From Gemmatimonas sp. (GTDB lineage: Bacteria > Krumholzibacteriota > Krumholzibacteriia > LZORAL124-64-63), in contig PNOJ01000007.1 in assembly GCA_013824755.1 (NCBI GenBank), forward strand, positions 1 to 50,506: a stretch of DNA of 50,506 nt, in the 5' to 3' direction. Both the position numbers and the translations under genes were made by a program. This document shows positions 1-7,400 of the stretch, piece by piece. The first letter of the stretch is position 1. Every line of letters begins with the position of its first letter. The notes under the pieces are model-generated. The model was not told the DNA's origin. It made no database searches and saw nothing but the letters and a program-made list of their open reading frames with translations.

Positions 1-1157
1 AGGATCAGCGCCCGGCTGCGCCGGCGGATCGCCTTGAGCAGTTCGACGGCGAAATCTTCCCCGTGCTCCTCGACCACCCACTGCAGCGTGGAGAAGCAGG
101 TGACCAGGTCCCAGACGGGGCGGGGGGAACCGAAGACGCCGCCGGGCGCGAAGAGCCCGGGGTCCAGGGGCGCGGCGACGAACTCGCCGGCCACGCCCTC
201 GATCCCGGCCACACGCCGCGCCACGGCGATGAACCGTGCGTCCCGGTCCAGCCCGGCGACCCGGGCGCCCCGGCGGGCCAGGGAGAACGCGTAGAACCCG
301 AGGTTGCAGCCCAGATCCAGATACCGCATCCCGCGCGGGTCCCCGCCGTGGTCCAGGACGATGCCCAGCCGCTGGTACGTGGCGCGGTCGTCGGCCTGGC
401 TGTCGAGCCCGGCGAATTCGGGGAAGGGGATGGGCTGGTAGACGTCGCCGTGGTTCACCAGCGGGGCGGCCGCGATCTCCCTCGCCAGCTTCATGGCCTC
501 CGGGTGCAGGCGGTCGGGCGGGCAGCCCAGCGCCTCGGCCAGGGCGAGGTTCCGCCGGAAGAACTGCCGCGGCGCCAGTTGCCCGAGGTGCCGGCGCACG
601 CCGGCGAGCACCTCGTTCGCGGGCGCGATCTGCGCCGGCCAGCTCCGCCGGCCGAGGGCCGCGGCGGCGGCGAGGACCCGCGCGCCGGCCAGGATCGCGT
701 GGCGGCCGTCGCGCAGTTCCGCCAGGACGACGGGCTCCTCGGCGCCGGGCTCGCACCAGCCCCGCTGCAGGCACTTGACCAGGTAGGCGAACTCGGCGCA
801 GTCCTGGTCGGGCCCCCAGTCCAGGCCGGACGTCGATCGTTCCGGCAGGCGCGCCACGGCGTGATGGAACACGGTCGATGCGTGGTCGAGGGACGGCTCG
901 GCCAGCACCCGGCGGGCGAAGTCGAGGTGGGGCGACGCCGACAGGGGCGTGCCGGCGAAGCTGCGGGAGTCCCGCAGCAGGTCCATCGGCAGCAGCAGCC
1001 GGTCCGGCGACAGGGGGACCTCCCGGACGGGCAGGCGCAGGCGGCGGAAATCCAGGCCGTCGGGGTGGGGGACCGCGGGTGTCCGGGAGGCGAGCGCGTC
1101 CCAGGTGGAGCGGGCTCTCGATCCTGCGCGGCGCAACGGAAGCAGGCGATGATCCAT
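1..1157 (-). CDS. Class I SAM-dependent methyltransferase with ParB-like N-terminal region (3' end outside window)
   Basis: The reading frame starts at ATG 1157 and stays open for 385 codons to the window edge, so the C-terminus is missing. GGGAGG sits 10 nt upstream of the start. Around residues 285-310 it reads YLDLGCNLGFYAFSLARRGA followed by a VAGLD stretch, the motif I and motif II pattern of class I methyltransferases; a later WDLVTCFSTLQWV segment fits motif IV/V. Upstream, near residue 150, is LRDGRHAILAGARVLAAAAA and then a Leu-Gly turn, which resembles the DG(H/R)xRLxAAxxLG signature of ParB/Srx-fold domains. The substrate cannot be read from the sequence. The stretch to the next gene holds a terminator-like hairpin, and a TATACT box on the minus strand at 1242-1247 could be its -10 element. 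Confidence 0.8.
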   Translation of the reverse strand, partial: MDHRLLPLRRAGSRARSTWDALASRTPAVPHPDGLDFRRLRLPVREVPLSPDRLLLPMDLLRDSRSFAGTPLSASPHLDFARRVLAEPSLDHASTVFHHAVARLPERSTSGLDWGPDQDCAEFAYLVKCLQRGWCEPGAEEPVVLAELRDGRHAILAGARVLAAAAALGRRSWPAQIAPANEVLAGVRRHLGQLAPRQFFRRNLALAEALGCPPDRLHPEAMKLAREIAAAPLVNHGDVYQPIPFPEFAGLDSQADDRATYQRLGIVLDHGGDPRGMRYLDLGCNLGFYAFSLARRGARVAGLDRDARFIAVARRVAGIEGVAGEFVAAPLDPGLFAPGGVFGSPRPVWDLVTCFSTLQWVVEEHGEDFAVELLKAIRRRSRALI

Positions 1158-1279
1158 GGAGTGTCGACCTCCCGAGATCATGCGAAAGCCGGGCGGGGTT
1201 GCTCCTCGTCCATGGTGACCGATGGATGTTTCGTCCGGGCCAGTATAGATCGCCGCGGGCGTCGGCGGGGGAAGAAGTT

Positions 1280-1303
1280 GGGGGCGGCCCGTCGGCCGCC
1301 CCC
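1280..1303 (-). terminator. Hairpin downstream of the DUF2807 gene
   Basis: A perfect 10-bp inverted repeat (GGGGGCGGCC with GGCCGCCCCC) around a CGTC loop lies 25 nt past the stop of the DUF2807 gene. On the minus strand it is followed by AACTTCTTCCC, a weak T-rich tract. It is probably an intrinsic terminator, though the poor U-tract leaves room for doubt. Confidence 0.55.
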
Positions 1304-1328
1304 GGCTGTATGGTACCTCGCGGTCCGG

Positions 1329-2009
1329 TCAGCGCTTGTGGATCCGGCCGATCCCCGAGACCTTCGTCGACACCTGCGCGGGATCGCCCCCGTAGCAGAT
1401 GTCGCCCACGCCCCGGATGGCGCCGTCGAAGCTGCCGGAGGCCGTCACGTCGACATCGCCGGCGCCGGCGATCTCGACCTCGACGTCCTTGGCGGTCAGG
1501 GCGTCGGCATCGACGTCGCCGGCGCCGTCGACGCGGATGTCCAGGGCGTCGACCCGCCCGGCCAGGTCGACGTCGCCGGCGCCGCGGACCCGCAGCCCGA
1601 AGTTCCCGCCGGCGAAACCCATGACGTCGACGTCGCCGGCGCCGTTGATCTCCATGGCGGTCATGGCCGGCACGGTCAGCGCCAGCTTGGCGTCGTCGTC
1701 GGCGTCGCACTCGTCGCGCCAATCCACGACCAGCGTGCCGTCCCGCACCTCGAGCACGAGGTTGGCGAAGAGGTTGTCGTCCAGGGTGACGCGGGCGGTG
1801 TGCTCGGCGCCGATCCGGACCTCGATGTCCATGGAGCCGTCGAGCTGCAGGTCGTGCCAGCCCCGCAGGTCGAAGTCGCGGGTCTCGATCTTGCCCGAGC
1901 CCTCGATGCGGTCGTGGTCGTGGTGGCGGTTGCGGGCTGTCGCCTCCATGGAAAAGCCGCAGACTGCGGTGACGGTGGCTAGGACCATGAGCGATTGGCG
2001 CTGGGACAT
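1329..2009 (-). CDS. Secreted DUF2807 (GIN-domain) putative adhesin
   Basis: 226 residues. The start at ATG 2009 has GGAGGA five bases upstream; the frame is open further upstream, but that extension runs into the palindromic repeat and looks non-coding. A signal peptide is likely (MSQRQSLMVLATVTAVCGFS, cleavage near residue 25). The mature part begins GSGKIETRDFDLRGWHDLQL, the opening of DUF2807 auto-transporter-adhesin-like domains, and then carries repeated GAGDVDV or GAGDVDA strands (about six) that would stack as a beta-solenoid. The function of this family in bacteria is not established; surface exposure is inferred from the signal peptide. It is separated from nrfA downstream on the same strand by a 370-bp gap filled by the repeat element. 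Confidence 0.82.
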   Translation of the reverse strand: MSQRQSLMVLATVTAVCGFSMEATARNRHHDHDRIEGSGKIETRDFDLRGWHDLQLDGSMDIEVRIGAEHTARVTLDDNLFANLVLEVRDGTLVVDWRDECDADDDAKLALTVPAMTAMEINGAGDVDVMGFAGGNFGLRVRGAGDVDLAGRVDALDIRVDGAGDVDADALTAKDVEVEIAGAGDVDVTASGSFDGAIRGVGDICYGGDPAQVSTKVSGIGRIHKR

Positions 2010-2103
2010 GGCGTCCTCCGATCGAAGGTTGGTCCGCGCCGTGACGTTGGACGCGCGGGTATGCCTAGGACGCACCCGGCCTGCAAAAGGTTTAACCCTG
2101 GCG

Positions 2104-2316
2104 GCGAAATTGTCCCTGCCCATGCGGTGATGCGACTTGGATCCACACATCCTGTGGTGACAGGGGGCGCTCGTCGGGCACATCCTGTGCCCGACTCGCT
2201 TGGCCTTCCGGCCCTTCCGCCATCCTGGCTCCAGGGCCTGCAGGACACCCCTGTCACCACAGGATGTGTGGATCCAAGTCGGCCAGCAGTATGGGCATGG
2301 GCAGGGACAATTTCGC
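2104..2316. repeat. Palindromic intergenic repeat, copy 1 (nested inverted repeats)
   Basis: Two nested perfect inverted repeats are visible. The outer arms (2104-2125 and 2295-2316, 22 bp) begin GCGAAATTGTCCCTGCCC. The inner arms (2134-2166 and 2248-2280, 33 bp) include GGATCCACACATCCTGTGG. The 81-nt core holds three smaller hairpins: GTCGGGCACA/TGTGCCCGAC at 2173-2195, GGCC-TTCC-GGCC near 2201-2212, and GCC-ATCCT-GGC near 2219-2229. The core is shared with elements at 9795-9963 (inverted relative orientation) and 50420-50506. There is no open reading frame of note inside and no transposase nearby. It fills the gap between the DUF2807 gene and the nrfA terminator. Confidence 0.9.
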
Positions 2317-2324
2317 GGCCAGAA

Positions 2325-2359
2325 CAATAAAAGTGCCGGCCGCTCGGGGCGGCCGGCAC
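2325..2359 (-). terminator. Intrinsic terminator of nrfHA
   Basis: GTGCCGGCCGC pairs with GCGGCCGGCAC around a short loop at 2333-2359, and on the minus strand the stem is followed directly by TTTTATTGTT. It lies 24 nt downstream of the nrfA stop, the right place and orientation for a rho-independent terminator. Confidence 0.85.
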
Positions 2360-2382
2360 GCTTCGCTCGCCTGCAGAAGTAC

Positions 2383-3849
2383 TTACAGTCGTAACCGAGC
2401 TAGGCTTAGACGGCCTTGGTGGGCGTAATCGACGGCCTCGCCCAGGATCCGCGCCGCCTCCTGAGGGGCGTGGAAGCCCATCGAGTTCTCGGCGTTGATG
2501 AAGTCCACCCGGTACTGCGCCTTGCGTTGCAGGGCGCGGGCGTCGGCGAGCTGGGCGTCGGTGGCGCCGGCGGCCATCGCCTGCTCGGTCTCGGCGATCA
2601 GGGAGATGGCGGCGTCCATGGCCCGGTCCATCAGCTGCTTCGTGCGGTCCTGGATCGTGTGGACCCGGGCGACGAGCTCCTCTTCGCTGTCGCGGTGGCA
2701 CACCTGGCACGCCTTCGCGTTGTTGAGCAAGGGACTGCGCACGTGGTGGTCGCTCACCTTCAGCGCGCCCTCGCGCACGTAGGGCATGTGGCAGTCCGCG
2801 CAGGCGACGCCGGCGCGGGCGTGGATGCCCTGGCTCCACAGCTCGAACTCGGGGTGCTGGACCTTGACGGCCGCGGCGCCGGTCGTCTTGTGCTTCCAGT
2901 CCATGAACGGGGAACCGTCGGGGAAGACGTACTCGTCGTAGACCGCCTCGATGTCCTCGGCCTGCAGGCCCTTGTCCCAGGGGAAGAACAGCGTGGTTTT
3001 CGACGCGCAGTAGTATTCGACGTGGCATTGCGCGCAGACCAGGGTCCGCAGCTCCTGGCGGCTGGCCGACTCGTTCGGGTTGTAGGGGGTCGCCCGGTCG
3101 CCCTCGCGCCATTTCCCGATCGAAGCCAGGTGGAGCACGGGGTCGTCGCTCTTGGCCAGCGCGGCGAGGCCGTTGAGCAGGCCGGGGCGCGTGATGCGGA
3201 GCTGCGTCGACTCGGGGTCGTGGCAGTCCAGGCAGGTGACCGGGTGCTCGACCTTGGCCGCCGCCTCGGCGTAGGGCAGGGCGGACACCAGCGGGAAACC
3301 GGTCATCAGCTGCCGCTGCCCGTTGTCGCTCAACAGGGGGTCGGACAGCGAACCGGGGGCGCCGGCAGCCAGGCCCGCCTCGCGGTAGGCGACCGTGATC
3401 GAGGCGTGGCAGTGCAGGCAGGCGCCGACCTGGGGCCGCTGCAGCACGCGCTCGGTCTCCTGCTGGTCGTGCAGCATGTAGGCGTGGCCGCGTTCCTCGC
3501 GGAAGTCGATGGCGAAGGCGTAGCCGTTCCACATCGTCTTGAGGCGCGGGTCCTGCTCGATCCGGCTGGTCGTCTTGTGGATGCTGTCCGCGCCCACGGC
3601 GAAGGGGTCGGCCTCGCTGCCGCCGAAGCGCGTGCGCTCCATGTCCACGGTGCGCCGGTAGCTGTCGTACTGGCGCGGGAAGTTCCGGCCCCACACGGCC
3701 GGGTCGGTGGTCTGCTCGTCGACGTCGACGACCTCGAAGACGGTCGTCTTCGCCTCGGTCTTGCGCTCGGCGATGTTGTCCCGCAGCGCGAACAGCGCGA
3801 CGACGGCCAGCGCCGAGGCGATCGCGACCAGGACCAGGCGGATCTTCAT
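2383..3849 (-). CDS. nrfA: Ammonia-forming cytochrome c nitrite reductase NrfA (CxxCH-type)
   Basis: 488 residues, the usual length for pentaheme NrfA, which reduces nitrite to ammonium with six electrons in the periplasm. An N-terminal hydrophobic segment (residues 4-22) is a signal peptide or anchor. Five CxxCH motifs are seen: CLHCH 144-148, CLDCH 206-210, CAQCH 272-276, CADCH 350-354 and CQVCH 381-385. The family landmarks CHVEYY (275-280), QHPEFELW (331-338, catalytic His region) and MPYVREGALKVSDHHV (355-370) are present. The first heme, normally attached through CxxCK in classical enzymes, is here CxxCH, so this belongs to the His-ligated type. It lies 13 nt downstream of nrfH on the same strand, with a terminator after it. 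Confidence 0.95.
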   Translation of the reverse strand: MKIRLVLVAIASALAVVALFALRDNIAERKTEAKTTVFEVVDVDEQTTDPAVWGRNFPRQYDSYRRTVDMERTRFGGSEADPFAVGADSIHKTTSRIEQDPRLKTMWNGYAFAIDFREERGHAYMLHDQQETERVLQRPQVGACLHCHASITVAYREAGLAAGAPGSLSDPLLSDNGQRQLMTGFPLVSALPYAEAAAKVEHPVTCLDCHDPESTQLRITRPGLLNGLAALAKSDDPVLHLASIGKWREGDRATPYNPNESASRQELRTLVCAQCHVEYYCASKTTLFFPWDKGLQAEDIEAVYDEYVFPDGSPFMDWKHKTTGAAAVKVQHPEFELWSQGIHARAGVACADCHMPYVREGALKVSDHHVRSPLLNNAKACQVCHRDSEEELVARVHTIQDRTKQLMDRAMDAAISLIAETEQAMAAGATDAQLADARALQRKAQYRVDFINAENSMGFHAPQEAARILGEAVDYAHQGRLSLARLRL

Positions 3850-3862
3850 CGAGACCTCCCTT

Positions 3863-4306
3863 TCAGCGGGCCGGGCCGTGCCCGGACGTGATGTGGCAGC
3901 GGATGCAGTCGAACTGGCTCTCGTCGCGGCCGTGCACGGCGACGACCTCGTGCACCAGCTCGTGGTGGCACTCCAGGCAGTTGCGGTTCAGGGTCCGCCG
4001 GTTGTGCGGGCGGATGCGGATGGGCTCGGGAAAGTCCTGCAGCGTGAACCCCTTGGAGTGCCAGAAACCGTTCTCGGCCTTCGTCAGGTACTTGGGCAGC
4101 AGGGCGTGCGGGGTGTGGCAGTCGTTGCAGGTGGCGACGGCGTGGTGGCTGGACTTGAGCCAGCTGTCGTACTGGTCGTTCATGATGTGGCAGTTCTTGC
4201 AGGCCTGCGGGTCATTCGAGAGGTAGGCGAAGCCTTCTCCGTAAATGAAGGTGGAGCCGCCGAGTCCGATCAGCCCACCCAGCAGGATCGCCAGCAGCAG
4301 CGCCAT
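3863..4306 (-). CDS. nrfH: Tetraheme quinol dehydrogenase NrfH
   Basis: 147 residues. ATG 4306 is chosen because GGAGGG lies just upstream and the hydrophobic anchor follows at once (MALLLAILLGGLIGLGG); the longer open frame adds 52 implausible residues. Four heme motifs are seen: CKNCH (36-40, with Met42 as in the CxxCHxM heme-1 pattern of NapC/NirT proteins), CNDCH (60-64), CLECH and CIRCH. The protein is a membrane-anchored periplasmic cytochrome that oxidises menaquinol and passes electrons to NrfA. It is transcribed immediately before nrfA, so NrfHA is complete. Confidence 0.95.
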   Translation of the reverse strand: MALLLAILLGGLIGLGGSTFIYGEGFAYLSNDPQACKNCHIMNDQYDSWLKSSHHAVATCNDCHTPHALLPKYLTKAENGFWHSKGFTLQDFPEPIRIRPHNRRTLNRNCLECHHELVHEVVAVHGRDESQFDCIRCHITSGHGPAR

Positions 4307-4345
4307 GTTCCCTCCATCCCGGCCTAATAATATACCGACAGGTGT

Positions 4346-4373
4346 AGAATACCCATCGCACCGGGAAATGCAA
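4346..4373 (-). promoter_or_regulatory. Possible nrfHA promoter
   Basis: On the minus strand TTGCAT (4373-4368) and TATTCT (4351-4346) are 16 nt apart, in an AT-rich patch that stands out from the GC-rich surroundings and ends about 40 nt before nrfH. It is a sigma-70-like guess from sequence alone. No FNR-type TTGAT-N4-ATCAA site is evident. Confidence 0.35.
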
Positions 4374-4496
4374 GGGAAAAAAATAACATGCCCGGGGCGC
4401 ACGGCACCACCGGCGGGCGACCCCGATTGACAGGCCGGCCGGCGGGGAGGGATGATGACCACGTGCTCCGCGTCCCCCCGCTAACGGAGAGGTCCC

Positions 4497-4895
4497 ATGA
4501 GCCTGCTGCACCGTCCCGGGCTGCCGGATTCCAAGCGCGATCGCTCGATCCCCTACACCTACGAAGCGCAGGTCGATCGCCTGCGCGGCGCGGGGATCGC
4601 GCCGTTGACGGGTTCCTACTTCGCGGACACGCTCTGCGGTCTGGTGGCGCTGCTGGCCGACGAGGGGATCGCGCCGGCCCAGGCGAGGTTGTTCGCCGTC
4701 TACGGGAGCGAGCCGACGCCCCTGGAAGCGGGACCCTGCCTGGGGGAGGACGGGCGGTGGCTGCAGCCGCCCCGTCTGTGCCGCGCCCTGGAGCGGCACT
4801 TCCTCGCCACCGGCGACGAGCGCTACCGCGGGCACGTCGAGCAAGGGAGCTGCGACTACGAGGACCGGGACACGGCGGGGCACGGTCCCTACTGA
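4497..4895 (+). CDS. Conserved-looking hypothetical protein
   Basis: 132 residues with GGAGAGG seven bases before ATG 4497 and codon use like the neighbours, so it is probably real. I do not recognise a family. It is soluble with no signal peptide or membrane segment. It is acidic in its C-terminal third, with cysteines in LEAGPCLGEDG and EQGSCDYEDRD and a YTYEAQVDRLRGAG segment near the start. It sits 40 nt upstream of the small secreted protein at 4936 and diverges from nrfHA, but nothing ties it functionally to either. Confidence 0.6.
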   Translation: MSLLHRPGLPDSKRDRSIPYTYEAQVDRLRGAGIAPLTGSYFADTLCGLVALLADEGIAPAQARLFAVYGSEPTPLEAGPCLGEDGRWLQPPRLCRALERHFLATGDERYRGHVEQGSCDYEDRDTAGHGPY

Positions 4896-4935
4896 ACGGC
4901 CTCGGGCCTGATCACCCGCCGCTGGAAGGTGAGCC

Positions 4936-5472
4936 ATGAACCGGATGATTGCCGGAGCCGTCGCGGTCGTGATCGTGGCGGTCGCGGCTGCAGCGGCGAT
5001 ACCGCCGCCGGTCTACGACTTCTGCGGGACAGCCACCGCGGTCGCGGTCGATCCCGCGGGGCACGCCGCGTACGCGGGCGACACGTGCGACGGGGACAAC
5101 CAGGTCCTCGACCACCTGTGCGGCGGCTTCGTGACCCACATGGGCCACGAGGACTATTACGCGATCCCGCTGGCGCCGGGGGAGTCCTTCACGGCCGAGG
5201 TCGCGCACGGCGGTGACGCCGTGCTGCTGGTGACCGACGTGTGCATCGTCTTCGGCACGATGTACCCCTGCCTGGCGGCCGCCGACGCGGCCGGTCCCGG
5301 CGGCGTCGAGTCGATCACCTTCGCGAATCTGGGAGCGGCGGCCACGTTCTACCTCGTCGTCGACAGCCACACCACGGCGGGCTGCGGCGCCTACACGCTC
5401 GACCTGTCGATCCAGGGCGAAGTGGGGGCGGAACGGGCGAGTTTCGGCGGGATCAAGGCCGCGTACCGTTGA
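4936..5472 (+). CDS. Small secreted PPC-like protein with IKAAYR tail
   Basis: 178 residues. GGAAGGTGAGCC precedes ATG 4936. A signal peptide (about residues 1-21, MNRMIAGAVAVVIVAVAAAA) is followed by a single beta-rich domain with conserved cysteines and the pattern DYYAIPLAPGESFTAEVAHG ... FYLVVDSH, which resembles pre-peptidase C-terminal (PPC-like) domains and the two domains of the protein at 15032-16021. It ends RASFGGIKAAYR. The last residues match the ends of the proteins at 15032 (QWGGVKAMFK) and 20807 (SWSEVKAAWR), suggesting a shared C-terminal signal. The function is unknown; an extracellular location is inferred. Confidence 0.75.
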   Translation: MNRMIAGAVAVVIVAVAAAAAIPPPVYDFCGTATAVAVDPAGHAAYAGDTCDGDNQVLDHLCGGFVTHMGHEDYYAIPLAPGESFTAEVAHGGDAVLLVTDVCIVFGTMYPCLAAADAAGPGGVESITFANLGAAATFYLVVDSHTTAGCGAYTLDLSIQGEVGAERASFGGIKAAYR

Positions 5473-5485
5473 GGCGGCGGCCCGG

Positions 5486-6562
5486 TCAGACCCCCTGCAC
5501 GGCGCCGAGCAGGGCGGTCTTGTTGAGCACCTTGATGCCGTCGTGCCCCGCGTTGGTGATCTCGCCGACGCTGGTGATCCCGAAGATCCGCGGTCCGGCC
5601 GCGCCGGCGCCCTCGCAGACGCCGTCGAGTTCCCGCGCGAAATCGTCTTCCAGGAACATCACCCGCGAGATGCAGTCGAACAGGAAGGCCTGGTCGATGC
5701 CGCCGCCCGCGAAGGTGTCGCGCGAGAGGGCCCGCGAGGAGTCCAGGAGCTGCCGGCGGACGCCCTTCATGACGTAGAGCCCGTCGAGGCGGCGCACCGA
5801 GGAGACGACCGTCAGCGAACCGTCGGGGTTGGCACGGATGGGGTCGCGCACGACGAACTCGCCGCCCGCGGACGCGGCGAAGCCGAAGGGGTAGGACTTG
5901 GCGACGGCGAGGAAGTTGTCGGGGCGGATGCCGGCGCCTTCCTGCTCGGAGAGGATCCGCCGGTAGACCTTGAACGCCGGTTCTCCGTTGAGCTCGTGCA
6001 GCACGTTCCCCTCGGCGCGGGTCACCACCAGCGGCCCGTGGATCGGTTCCCAGCCGTGGCGGGCGGCGATGCGCAGGCGCAGGTCGGTGCCGACGAGCAG
6101 CGCCGCGTCGGCGTGGAGCCCCGCGGTGTCGAAGACGACCGGGACGGGCCGGAAGTCCTTGGTGCCCACGCCGGTCCCCAGCACGGCGCGATCCCGCACG
6201 GCGCTCCCGAGCGCGCCGACGAAGCCGTCGAGGTGGCTGGAGAGCCCGTCGGCGAAGAGCAGCAGGGACGCGAAGTCGCGGCCGCCGAGCCCGCGCTCGA
6301 CCGCCGCCTGGTCTGCGGTCATCGGCAACACCAGGGAGAACATGCCGGTCCGCGGCAGCGCCAGGCAGGCGATGCCCTCGGCGATCACGCGCCGGTCGGC
6401 GATGAGGTAGGGCACCACCGCGCCGCTGACCGCGTGGCCCTGGAGCTTCTCCCGCATCCTCGGCAACGCCGGCACCTGATCCTCGGTGATCAGCAGGACG
6501 TAGTCCTCGCCGGGCTTGCCCGTGAGCGACTCGACCGAATCGTGCAGTGTGATGCCGATCAT
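5486..6562 (-). CDS. FIST-domain (FIST_N/FIST_C) protein
   Basis: 358 residues from ATG 6562, which overlaps the adk stop in an ATGA, so translation is probably coupled. The frame extends upstream, but only through adk. The sequence shows the FIST layout: an N-terminal half with SSHLDGFVGALGS, a central FRPVPVVFDTAGLHADAALL stretch, and a FIST_C half with NFLAVAKSYPFGFAASAGG, then VRDP and a conserved GITSVGEITNAG near the C-terminus. FIST domains are proposed small-ligand sensors, often fused to signalling modules, but here the domain stands alone. The end of the protein (residues 330-358) has the GEI(T/A) pattern typical of FIST_C. The role next to adenylate kinase is not known. Confidence 0.85.
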   Translation of the reverse strand: MIGITLHDSVESLTGKPGEDYVLLITEDQVPALPRMREKLQGHAVSGAVVPYLIADRRVIAEGIACLALPRTGMFSLVLPMTADQAAVERGLGGRDFASLLLFADGLSSHLDGFVGALGSAVRDRAVLGTGVGTKDFRPVPVVFDTAGLHADAALLVGTDLRLRIAARHGWEPIHGPLVVTRAEGNVLHELNGEPAFKVYRRILSEQEGAGIRPDNFLAVAKSYPFGFAASAGGEFVVRDPIRANPDGSLTVVSSVRRLDGLYVMKGVRRQLLDSSRALSRDTFAGGGIDQAFLFDCISRVMFLEDDFARELDGVCEGAGAAGPRIFGITSVGEITNAGHDGIKVLNKTALLGAVQGV

Positions 6563-7224
6563 CGGACTTCCAGTGCGGTTTGCCGGCACGGGGACAGCCC
6601 CAGCTCGCGGCGGATCGCCGCCTGCACCTCGGCGACGGGCAGGCAGCCGTCGACCCGCACGACGAGCTCCTTGCGGGCGAACAGGTCGAGCACGGGGCGG
6701 GTCATGGCGTGGAAATCGGCCAGCCTGGCCTGCAGGGCGGCGGCCGTGTCGTCGGGGCGCGCGACCAGGACGCCGCCGCACACGTCGCAGCGGTCGGCGA
6801 CGGCGGGGCGGTGGTGGATCAGGTTGTAGTCCAGGCCGCAGCCGCTGCACAGGCGGCGCGACATCACCCGCTCCAGCACCACGTGGTCGGGCACCTGGAT
6901 GTCGATCACCGCGTCGATGTCGAAGCGCTCCAGGAAGAATTCGGCCTGCGTGCGGTTGCGCGGGAAGCCGTCGAGGATGAAGCCGTAGTTCCAGTCGTGC
7001 TCGTCGAGGCGGGCGTGGACGATGTCGGCCACGATCTCGTCGGGCACCAGCTTACCGTCGGCGACGATCCGCTTGATGCGGGCGGCGAGCTTCGTGTGGT
7101 GCTGGATGTTCCAGCGGAAGATGTCACCGACGCTGATGTGGACGATGTCGAGACCCGCGGCCAGCAACTTGGCCTGCGTGCCCTTGCCACAACCCTGCAC
7201 GCCCATGATCACGTACTTGTGCAT
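6559..7224 (-). CDS. adk: Adenylate kinase (zinc-ribbon lid type)
   Basis: 221 residues from ATG 7224, with GAGGAGC upstream; the longer open frame adds a basic, low-complexity extension and is rejected. Interconverts ATP + AMP and 2 ADP in the cytosol. The P-loop is GVQGCGKGTQ (8-17) instead of the common GPPGAGKGTQ. GDIFRWNI (33-40) and GFILDGFPRNRTQAE (81-95) are the AMP- and nucleotide-binding segments. The lid carries CSGC (126-129) and CDVC (146-149), a four-Cys zinc site. The usual R-x-DD stretch is represented by RPDDTAAALQARL. Coupled to the FIST gene downstream by ATGA. Confidence 0.92.
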   Translation of the reverse strand: MHKYVIMGVQGCGKGTQAKLLAAGLDIVHISVGDIFRWNIQHHTKLAARIKRIVADGKLVPDEIVADIVHARLDEHDWNYGFILDGFPRNRTQAEFFLERFDIDAVIDIQVPDHVVLERVMSRRLCSGCGLDYNLIHHRPAVADRCDVCGGVLVARPDDTAAALQARLADFHAMTRPVLDLFARKELVVRVDGCLPVAEVQAAIRRELGLSPCRQTALEVR

Positions 7225-7341
7225 CCCGGTGCTCCTCGCCTTGTCGGTTGCGCGACGGGAACGGCTTTTCCTTGTCATCGGCATCAGGATGCCGTCACTG
7301 TGGTCTTTTTTCCATGCCCGAGCGCGGCGCCCCGCTTTTCC

Positions 7342-7371
7342 TTGACGCGTGGCGCCTGGATGGCGCACGAT
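7342..7371 (+). promoter_or_regulatory. Possible promoter of the LVIVD gene
   Basis: TTGACG (7342-7347) and CACGAT (7366-7371) with an 18-nt spacer lie 30 nt before the start codon, in the divergent gap between adk and the LVIVD gene. The -35 is good and the -10 mediocre. Confidence 0.4.
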
Positions 7372-7400
7372 CCGGCCGGAAATCCAACGGGAGGTCAAGG

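Noticed and set aside
2104-2316. Insertion sequence
   Set aside because: No transposase frame lies inside or beside it; arms differ between copies instead of being fixed terminal repeats.
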